A program made the translations under genes and the position numbers. 9,719 nucleotides of DNA from an uncultured Lachnospiraceae bacterium (GTDB taxonomy: Bacteria > Bacillota > Clostridia > Lachnospirales > Lachnospiraceae), in the NCBI GenBank assembly GCA_900555195.1, contig USKC01000097.1, positions 1 through 9,719 of the forward strand, given 5' to 3'. How positions within the stretch are numbered: the first letter of the stretch is position 1; the number at the start of each line of letters is the position of its first letter. Of the stretch, positions 1-5,533 are shown one piece after another. Under the pieces are notes generated by a model. The model saw only the letters and a program-made list of their open reading frames with translations. It searched no databases and was not told the origin of the DNA.

Positions 1-3000
1 TTCCACATCCAAAAATACCGGATAGGAAATCTTATATCCTTTAATCAGTTCCAACGTCATGGAAGCTTCTTCCACAGCCTCCACCCGATTCACCGCCTGG
101 GAGAAGAAGTAAACGCCCACCTTCAGTCCGGCAGCCGTAGCGCCCTGAATATTGGCCTTGAACTTCGGATCCTCGATCATCGCTCCCGTGGAGGACCCAC
201 GATAGCCGCAGCGGATAATCACAAAGGATACGCCCGAGTTCTTCACTTCTGTCCAGTTGATGTTGCCGTTGTGCTTGGAAACGTCGATTCCCAGGACGCC
301 CGAACCGCCGCTTAATGCCCCGTCGCTTCCGAAATTGTATTTCACACCCTGGATCACCTGCTCGCCGGTTACCTTGTTGCCGTCTTTATCAAAATAATAT
401 CTTTTCCCGTCTATGGTCTGCCAGCCGGTGTATTTATATTCCACGTTTTCGTTCAGCCTGTAAAATACATCATATTTATAGTAGTCGGCCACAACGGCTT
501 CCACATACTTTCCATCGGCATTCTTCACATAGAGCTGCTTTCCATCCTTGTCCTTCAGCTTCGTTGTGGTATCGTCCTTCAGATCCTTTCCCGTCACCGT
601 GACTTCACAGGTCGCCTTTTTGGAAGTATCCTCAGAACTGCAGGCGGTGATTGTCACCTTTCCTGCCTTCACCGCTTTAATCGTTCCATTCCCGTGTTCT
701 GTCACCGTCACGATTGACGCATCGGAAGTATACCATAAACATCCCGTATATCCGGTGGTCTCGATCGTGGGATTCAGCTTCAGGGACTCACCCACTTTCA
801 GCGTCACGCTGGTCTTATCCAGCGTAATCTTCTTAACCTCTGCTGCGGCCACGGTCAGCTTCGCTTTCTTGGTTACCGTTTCCCCATTGGAGAACTTCAC
901 CGTCACCGTCAGTTCCGTTTCTCCGGAACGAATCGCCCTGATATTGCCGCTGCCATCCACCGTCGCATACTTGGTATTGGCAATGGAAAAGCTCTTGGAG
1001 GATACGGAACCCGTGGTTTTCAAATCCGCCCCCTTCGTCTCTCCGGCGGTGATCTTCATGTCTGAGAGCGTCGCCGAATTGGTTTCATTGGAAGTCACCG
1101 TAAAGGTGATGGACGCGGTTTTGCTTCCATCCTTCAGGGAAGTCGCTTTAATCGTAGTACTTCCTGTTTCTTTAGCGGTAACCTTACCATTGCCGTCCAC
1201 AGATGCCACGGAAGGATTGGAAGATTCCCATTTTACGGAAGCATCCGCTCCAGCAGGCTCTGCCGTGATGGAAAGCTGCACGGTCTCCCCTTTTTTGGCG
1301 CTCGTAGAACCGTTGATCTTAATGCTTCCCACAGCCACTTCCGCATTCTTTACTTCCACCGTCTTGCTTCCGCTGACACCTCCGGCCGTAGCCGTAACCG
1401 TAACGCTCCCCGCCTTGACGCCGGTCACCTTCCCGCCGTCCACCGTAGCAATGCTGCTGTCCGAAGAGCTCCAGCTGACGCCGTCATACGAGGCGCCGGA
1501 AGGAGAGATGGTGGCGGACAGCGTGATGCTTCCGCCCACGCTCACAGAACCATCTCCCGTCACTTCCACCTTTTCTACCTTCTTTTCCTCCTCAACGACC
1601 TTCACGCTGGCGCTGGCCGTATGACTGCCCTCATCCGTGGTTACGGTAATGGTCGCAGAGCCGGCTCCCACAAAGGATACCGTCCCGCTGCCATCCACTG
1701 TTGCCACGCCCGTATCGCTGGAAGACCATTTCACGCCCTTATTGGTCGCATCATCCGGCTTCACCGATGCGGAAAGGCTGCCGGAACCGCCTACCGTTCC
1801 CGACAGTTCCTTCGGGCTGATCTCCACTCCCGTCACAGCCACATCCTTTGGTTCCTCCGGAACCGTCTGCGTCGGCTCCGTGGATGACGGCTCTTCCGGC
1901 TCGGGTACCGTGCTTGTGGGTTCCGCGACGGTGGATAAATGCATCATCCCAGCCTCCGCCGGCTGAGACCATATGGCGAGGCCTGCCATTTGTGCCGGTC
2001 TGGTCCGCACGCCGGCAAACAGCCCAAAATCCAGGCTCGCAGAAGCAGCCGGATCCGGAACATCCGCTTTCTTCACTTCAATATAGGCATTTCCATCTCC
2101 GCCGATCGGCGTTTTCGTGGACTCCACCCACTCCACCGTATCCTGGAGCACAGACTCCACCTCGGTCTTGATTTCCGTATCCTCTTTTGCGGCATTGACC
2201 TCGGACTCGCTCTTAATCTCGTCGCTCACGTCTATCTTCTCATAGGCGATCTGATTCTTCACTTCTACAGACTGCGCATCCTCAGGCAAAATATATCCTT
2301 CCAGTCCCTCCGGCCCTGTTACCCGCACCGTATAAGTGCCTCCGGTGATTCCTGTCAGATAAATGATCCCGTCTTTATCATCATCCGTCTTTTGGTATGT
2401 CTCATCCGGTCCCTTTATTTCCGCTTCAAAGGCGACATAGGGAATCAATTTTCCCGTCTTACGGTTTACGAACTTGATTTTCAGATCTTTTTCCACAGAA
2501 GTCATATTCAGGCCAACCTGAATCTCTGAATCGTCCTCTTTCTCATTATATTCTTCCGTCTCCTGTGCCGAAGCTGCCTGCTGCCTGGCAAGGTGGCCGT
2601 CCGCAACCGCCAGGAAGGTGCTCTCATCTGCAACGGCAATCTGGGAAAGATTCTCCCCCACCTGCGCAAAGGTTTCCACCTGCCGGTTCACCCCTCTGGC
2701 ATTCAGAACGATGGAAAATGTGATCGCAGCAACCAGACACACGCCAATTCCGGTAAGCCCCACCACCTTGTCCATGGTCTGCAGGCTGTCCCAAAATCTT
2801 AAAAAGGCATTGCCCTTCCGTCTTCCGGAAGCGCTTCTTCCACGGTTTGTCCGGCCCGGCCGCCTTTCTCTGCTTTCCGGCAGCCTTTCCGCCCGTCTGC
2901 TTCCTTCTCTGCGGCTGCTGGCCCCATATTCCGTTCCGGCAGCCGATCCATCAGAACGGCGAGTTGTCCTGGATTCTGACAAACCGCGCTCCGATGATGC

Positions 3001-3552
3001 GCTTCTCTCTCCTGCGCTTCGTTTGTCCTGCCCGTTTCGCCGTACAGGCCTTTGTTCCTGCGCGCTGTGCTTTCTCTCTTCGCTTCTATGCGCAGCCCTC
3101 CGTTCCGGCGCACTGCCTTTTGCTCCTTCGCTGCGCCGTTCCGGCTTTCGGGCATACTCCGCCCGCCCTTCTCTGGCTGCCGCCTCCCTTCGCTCTATAT
3201 CCCTTCCAGAAGCTGGAGCCGTGCTGCGCGAATCAGCCCGCTGCGGCCTTCCGCTTTTCTCTCGTACGGCTCCTTCCTCCCGGATGCTGCGCACATTCTT
3301 TCCTGCCATTTCCCCTTCACGGCGTCCGATGACTTCTTCGGCCAGCCTGCGGGAAGTCTCCGTAAGATCCCCTGTTTCTTCAAAATCGTCCTCGCTGATC
3401 TCCCATTCGGACAGGAGTTCTTCCGTTACCTTCTCGATCTTTCTGGAAATCGGCTCTTTGTTTTCCAATAATTCGTCGGGTTCTTTCGACAATTCCTGCT
3501 GCAAGGAGCGTCTTCCTTCTCTGTCCCCCCGCTCATCTCTTCTCTCCGTCAT
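1..3552 (-). CDS. Membrane-anchored Ig-repeat GH25 lysozyme-like protein (3' end outside window)
   Basis: Probable peptidoglycan muramidase displayed on the outer face of the membrane. The frame is open from an ATG at 3552 to base 1, giving 1184 residues with the C-terminus missing. The start is supported by GGAG five bases upstream. Residues 1-255 are hydrophilic, rich in Arg, Glu and Ser. Residues 263-283 form one TM helix, so this is a type II anchor. Residues about 355-435 resemble a Cna_B/SpaA-like fold. A Pro/Glu/Thr linker follows (541-570), then five Ig-like Big_2-type domains (about 571-654, 659-736, 740-821, 826-903, 906-988; the fourth is divergent). A cell-wall-binding repeat lies near 1040-1080 (GWQTIDGKRYYFDKDG). 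GH25 begins at GIDVSKHNG with Asp1090; the expected catalytic DVE pair is Asp1182/Glu1184, and Glu1184 is the last codon in the window. About 100 further residues would be normal. Domain calls are by motif reading. Confidence 0.93.
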   Translation of the reverse strand, partial: MTERRDERGDREGRRSLQQELSKEPDELLENKEPISRKIEKVTEELLSEWEISEDDFEETGDLTETSRRLAEEVIGRREGEMAGKNVRSIREEGAVREKSGRPQRADSRSTAPASGRDIERREAAAREGRAEYARKPERRSEGAKGSAPERRAAHRSEERKHSAQEQRPVRRNGQDKRSAGERSASSERGLSESRTTRRSDGSAAGTEYGASSRREGSRRAERLPESRERRPGRTNRGRSASGRRKGNAFLRFWDSLQTMDKVVGLTGIGVCLVAAITFSIVLNARGVNRQVETFAQVGENLSQIAVADESTFLAVADGHLARQQAASAQETEEYNEKEDDSEIQVGLNMTSVEKDLKIKFVNRKTGKLIPYVAFEAEIKGPDETYQKTDDDKDGIIYLTGITGGTYTVRVTGPEGLEGYILPEDAQSVEVKNQIAYEKIDVSDEIKSESEVNAAKEDTEIKTEVESVLQDTVEWVESTKTPIGGDGNAYIEVKKADVPDPAASASLDFGLFAGVRTRPAQMAGLAIWSQPAEAGMMHLSTVAEPTSTVPEPEEPSSTEPTQTVPEEPKDVAVTGVEISPKELSGTVGGSGSLSASVKPDDATNKGVKWSSSDTGVATVDGSGTVSFVGAGSATITVTTDEGSHTASASVKVVEEEKKVEKVEVTGDGSVSVGGSITLSATISPSGASYDGVSWSSSDSSIATVDGGKVTGVKAGSVTVTATAGGVSGSKTVEVKNAEVAVGSIKINGSTSAKKGETVQLSITAEPAGADASVKWESSNPSVASVDGNGKVTAKETGSTTIKATSLKDGSKTASITFTVTSNETNSATLSDMKITAGETKGADLKTTGSVSSKSFSIANTKYATVDGSGNIRAIRSGETELTVTVKFSNGETVTKKAKLTVAAAEVKKITLDKTSVTLKVGESLKLNPTIETTGYTGCLWYTSDASIVTVTEHGNGTIKAVKAGKVTITACSSEDTSKKATCEVTVTGKDLKDDTTTKLKDKDGKQLYVKNADGKYVEAVVADYYKYDVFYRLNENVEYKYTGWQTIDGKRYYFDKDGNKVTGEQVIQGVKYNFGSDGALSGGSGVLGIDVSKHNGNINWTEVKNSGVSFVIIRCGYRGSSTGAMIEDPKFKANIQGATAAGLKVGVYFFSQAVNRVEAVEEASMTLELIKGYKISYPVFLDVE

Positions 3553-3903
3553 AAGCACTCCATTATCTTCAGAATACAATCACTGTACCCACCAGTTTCT
3601 ATCCGTTTCACACAATTCACAGCCCTTAGTGGCCATAAATCCGTAGAGACAGTATAACACAGCCCGCTTTTTCTCTTCAACCGTCCGGCACGGAATTTCC
3701 CGGCCGCCTTCCTTAAATTTCTCTTAAGATTTCCGCCCCTCATTTATAACTGCTCAGACCTGCCTGAGGTGTCACGCAATCGCCTCTGCACGCTTTTTTT
3801 GTCGAACGCTTTTTATTGCGGGAAGCGGCAAGATGTGACAGAATTGGGGGCAAAGGAACACGGTAACGGCAAAACTGCCAGCCAGAAAAAGGAGGAATTC
3901 GCC
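3553..3903. other. Divergent intergenic region between the lysozyme and zinc-ribbon genes
   Basis: This 351-base stretch separates two divergently transcribed genes. The left part holds the lysozyme leader and promoter on the minus strand. On the plus strand the best -10-like hexamer is TATAAC at 3745-3750, but it has no convincing -35, so the zinc-ribbon gene's promoter is not resolved. A short inverted repeat, CTCAG-N6-CTGAG, sits near 3754-3769; it is too short to interpret. The sequence just before 3904 ends in a strong AGGAGG. I see no RNA gene or other coding sequence here. Confidence 0.6.
3651..3680 (-). promoter_or_regulatory. Probable sigma-A promoter of the GH25 gene
   Basis: Read on the minus strand, TTGAAG (3680-3675) and TATACT (3656-3651) are separated by 18 bases. 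The -10 matches the consensus at five of six positions and the -35 at four. Transcription would start near 3644, leaving a leader of roughly 90 bases before the ATG at 3552. No regulator site is evident in that leader. The call rests on sequence match alone. Confidence 0.45.
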
Positions 3904-4230
3904 ATGATGTACATCCATTACTGTAAATACTGCCGCCGCATCCATATTCTGAACGGCCATAAAGCTTATTGTCCTGCCTGCAGCGGCAAGCTTGCCGAAC
4001 TTAATATCTCTTATATGAAATATGTCAACTTAAGCCGTCAGGAACGGTCCGCACTGAAAGAAAAATGCGCGGATGAAAAATCCCTGCGGGAACTTTCTGT
4101 GGAATACCGCCTCCACCGCTACAGCAAATGGTTCAAATCCCTGCCGCAGACTTCCGACGCGCCCGCTACAGATAATATACAAGCATCCCTGCCAGAATAC
4201 AACCCACACCTGCGAGTTTCCGTTTCGTAA
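3904..4230 (+). CDS. Small zinc-ribbon protein of unknown function
   Basis: A 108-residue protein. The frame extends upstream to a GTG at 3769, but only the ATG at 3904 has a good ribosome binding site: AGGAGG at 3890-3895 with eight bases of spacing. A second ATG follows directly. The N-terminus has two CxxC pairs, Cys7-x2-Cys10 (CKYC) and Cys23-x2-Cys26 (CPAC), the layout of a zinc ribbon that could bind Zn. Residues 27-85 are charged and probably helical, and the last 25 residues are low in structure. There is no signal peptide or TM segment, so it is probably cytoplasmic. I do not recognise a characterised family. The last 65 bases overlap the end of the convergent transporter gene, so the C-terminal tail is the least certain part. 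Confidence 0.75.
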   Translation: MMYIHYCKYCRRIHILNGHKAYCPACSGKLAELNISYMKYVNLSRQERSALKEKCADEKSLRELSVEYRLHRYSKWFKSLPQTSDAPATDNIQASLPEYNPHLRVSVS

Positions 4231-4513
4231 TTTTCTCTCCGAAAAAAAGGCGGCTGAGGAAGAGGACGAATACATAACCAAAGGATTCCATCACCGGCCC
4301 GTTCAGGAAGGACAATCCCCGAAGGCCGCAGATATTCAGAAGCGTGGAAAGAACAAGGAGCAGATATCCTCCCATCACCCAGGGATTCAGATACTCTCTG
4401 AGAAAGGAAGCATACCTGCCCATGGCCCCTTTCTTTAGCAGCACCTGTGAAAAAGAAGCCGCCAGCACCCCCGCCAGTAAAAACGCATAATACATCCAGC
4501 TTCCATCACGCAT
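4166..4513 (-). CDS. EamA/SMR-like four-helix half-transporter, second subunit
   Basis: A 115-residue integral membrane protein of the drug/metabolite transporter superfamily, the size of an SMR or ArnE/ArnF-type subunit (half of a 10-helix EamA protein). Four TM segments lie at about 8-25, 45-61, 71-90 and 99-115. Motifs fitting the family are SQVLLKKGA in the first helix and loop, a membrane-embedded Glu76, and the terminal pattern GEKITKRKLAGVGCILAG. Lys/Arg residues cluster in loops 1 and 3 (K27, K28, R33, R39; K94, K97, R98, K99), which predicts N-terminus and C-terminus outside. The ATG at 4513 has GGGAGG upstream with nine bases of spacing and overlaps the end of the preceding gene by eight bases, indicating an operon with coupled translation. 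The substrate cannot be told from sequence. Confidence 0.85.
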   Translation of the reverse strand: MRDGSWMYYAFLLAGVLAASFSQVLLKKGAMGRYASFLREYLNPWVMGGYLLLVLSTLLNICGLRGLSFLNGPVMESFGYVFVLFLSRLFFGEKITKRKLAGVGCILAGMLVYYL

Positions 4514-4862
4514 GCTTCTCTTCCTCCCTTCCGCCGTTCACAATCACCGTTCCCAGAATCACCAAAGCCACGCCCACAATCTGCCGGATCGAGACCTGTT
4601 CATGAAAAAACACCACTGCCCACACCAGAGACCACAGCAGCGCCATCGCCCGGTTGGTATAGGCAACAGACAGTTCAAACCGCTTTATCATCTGCTGCCA
4701 CAGCAGCGCATAGATGCCCAGCACCGCCAATTCTCCCAGATAAAACATCACGAACCCGGCAGAAAACACCTCCTGCCCGCTCGCCAGTTTCGCCAGCACG
4801 CTGGAAAACGTATAAATCACAATCACCGCCTGAAGCAGAACCACATTCCTCAACCGAACCAT
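4506..4862 (-). CDS. EamA/SMR-like four-helix half-transporter, first subunit
   Basis: A 118-residue membrane protein, first gene of a two-gene operon. The frame extends to a TTG at 4922, but the start is placed at the ATG at 4862: AAAGGTGG lies six bases upstream, and a promoter-like sequence covers the longer N-terminus. An ATG two codons earlier (4868) has the ribosome site abutting it and is less likely. TM helices are at about 7-26, 33-53, 66-86 and 93-110. The run NRAMALLWSLVWAVVFFHEQ followed by a GVALVILG helix fits the EamA-type fold. Positive charge is in the N-terminus, loop 2 (K60, R61) and the C-terminal tail, predicting both ends inside, the opposite of its partner. An antiparallel heterodimer exporting or flipping a small or lipid-linked molecule is inferred. 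Confidence 0.83.
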   Translation of the reverse strand: MVRLRNVVLLQAVIVIYTFSSVLAKLASGQEVFSAGFVMFYLGELAVLGIYALLWQQMIKRFELSVAYTNRAMALLWSLVWAVVFFHEQVSIRQIVGVALVILGTVIVNGGREEEKHA

Positions 4863-4892
4863 TTCCATCCACCTTTCCAATACCTGAATGCT

Positions 4893-4922
4893 AATATAAC
4901 AGCGCTCCTGTCGCTTCCCCAA
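4893..4922 (-). promoter_or_regulatory. Possible promoter of the half-transporter operon
   Basis: On the minus strand, TATATT (4898-4893) matches the -10 consensus at five of six positions. TTGGGG (4922-4917) lies 18 bases further upstream and is a weak -35. Transcription would begin near 4886, about 24 bases before the ATG at 4862. That spacing fits the short start chosen for the first subunit. The evidence is hexamer match only. Confidence 0.35.
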
Positions 4923-4992
4923 CAGGTATTTTTCAGTCTTTTCAAACTTCCTCCCCTACCATATCACACCCCGCCCTTTCCGTCATCTCTTT

Positions 4993-5335
4993 TTCACGGC
5001 ATCGATACGCTTTGCCGATGCATGGGGCTGGCCCTCGCTTTTGGGAAACGCCGTCTCCCGTCTGTCCTGGCGGCGTTGTCCGACGCCCGCAGGGCGGAGT
5101 TTAGCCGCCTGACGGGAGACTGCGCTTTCCAAAAGCAGGAAACAGCTGATTTTTGAGCCGGGCTACGCAAAGGAAAGGACAGCCCCCGCCCGGATACACA
5201 ACAGGCCAGGAAAACGTTCCGGCCGCAAGCCATACCATCCATGACGGGAAAGACTTCATCCGGAGCCAAAAGAGAGGGCCAGCCCCTCCCCCCATCGGCG
5301 AAACGTATTGATGCCGCGCACTTGTGAATTTTTTT
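4993..5335. repeat. Large imperfect inverted repeat with nested hairpins; candidate structured RNA or dispersed palindromic element
   Basis: The two arms pair over roughly 43 positions: 4997-5009 with 5304-5316 (13 pairs, one G-U), 5011-5020 with 5293-5302 (10, one G-U), 5024-5036 with 5274-5286 (13 perfect, GGGGCTGGCCCTC) and 5038-5044 with 5266-5272 (7). Between them lies a second long hairpin: 5037-5062 pairs with 5111-5136, including a perfect 10-pair block GTCTCCCGTC/GACGGGAGAC, and is capped by GGCGGC/GCCGCC (5069-5074/5104-5109) and CGCCC-GCA-GGGCG (5084-5096). Smaller hairpins are at 5158-5193 and 5204-5224. A run of seven T follows at 5329-5335 on the plus strand, with TTCA/TGAA (4993-4996/5325-5328) able to close next to it. 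No start or ribosome site supports a protein here. Strand is undecided: the T-run favours plus, and I found no clear promoter just upstream. I do not recognise a named RNA family. Confidence 0.75.
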
Positions 5336-5371
5336 GATAAGATGGACAGGCCGGGGCATAAATGGTAGTAT
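5334..5371 (+). promoter_or_regulatory. Probable promoter of the SGNH-like gene
   Basis: Two overlapping promoter-like pairs fit here. TTGATA (5334-5339) is 17 bases from CATAAA (5357-5362); TGGACA (5343-5348) is 17 bases from TAGTAT (5366-5371). Each -35 matches consensus at five positions and each -10 at four. Transcription from either gives a leader of about 155-165 bases before the ATG at 5534. The first -35 uses the last two T of the T-run that ends the large inverted repeat, so the repeat abuts the promoter. Confidence 0.4.
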
Positions 5372-5414
5372 AGGAAACAACAGGAAAGAGCCGTACAGAC
5401 GTTTCTGACAGCCA

Positions 5415-5533
5415 CACAGGAGGAACGATTGAAAAATGCGCCCGATGGCACAGTTTTCAATCACGATCGCAGCGCCGAACCGGAAGTTCGGCACGCGTGC
5501 CTCAGCATAAACGCTTCGGCATGGAGGTAAATT
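5415..5533 (+). promoter_or_regulatory. Structured leader with competing hairpins upstream of the SGNH-like gene
   Basis: A perfect nine-pair stem GATTGAAAA/TTTTCAATC (5427-5435/5454-5462) encloses an 18-base loop and buries the TTG start of a short upstream ORF. A second hairpin, GCCGAAC-CGGAA-GTTCGGC (5474-5492), is followed by the 12-base palindrome GGCACGCGTGCC (5490-5501). A second copy of TTCGGC at 5515-5520, three bases before the GGAGG of the main gene (5523-5527), could pair with GCCGAA (5474-5479) in place of the first. This geometry resembles translational attenuation, but no ligand or known riboswitch family is recognised. Confidence 0.5.
5429..5530 (+). CDS. Possible 33-codon upstream ORF (leader peptide)
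   Basis: A short frame begins at TTG (5429) five bases after a perfect AGGAGG (5418-5423) and ends in TAA at 5528-5530, three bases before the ATG of the SGNH-like gene. The peptide begins MKNAPDGTVFNH and ends ASAWR; it is hydrophilic, has one Cys, and shows no signal peptide or codon run typical of amino-acid attenuators. Its last two sense codons, TGG and AGG, contain the ribosome site of the next gene, so ribosomes finishing it would sit on that site. It spans all hairpins of the leader. Against it: a TTG start, small size and no homology evidence. It may instead be part of a dispersed non-coding repeat. Confidence 0.35.
   Translation: MKNAPDGTVFNHDRSAEPEVRHACLSINASAWR

Noticed and set aside
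548..1624. 358-residue plus-strand open frame rich in Val, Thr, Ser and Phe
   Set aside because: It is the exact antisense of the Ig-like repeats of the minus-strand lysozyme; it has no ribosome site, and the minus strand gives recognisable domains without interruption.
2618..3646. 342-residue plus-strand open frame rich in Ser, Leu, Arg and Pro
   Set aside because: Antisense of the GC-rich, charged N-terminal region of the lysozyme gene; biased codons there keep the opposite strand open. It also has no family motif.
3549..3743. 64-residue minus-strand frame whose TGA overlaps the lysozyme ATG
   Set aside because: The overlap hints at coupling, but there is no ribosome site at its ATG (3743), the likely lysozyme promoter lies inside it, and the peptide resembles nothing known.
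3769..3903. N-terminal extension of the zinc-ribbon gene to a GTG at 3769
   Set aside because: There is no ribosome site near 3769, whereas AGGAGG precedes the ATG at 3904; the extra 45 residues have no family features.
4981..5340. Known large RNAs (RNase P, tmRNA, 6S, SRP) or a retron msr-msd in the inverted-repeat region
   Set aside because: The conserved cores of these RNAs that I could recall are not visible, and no reverse transcriptase gene lies nearby.
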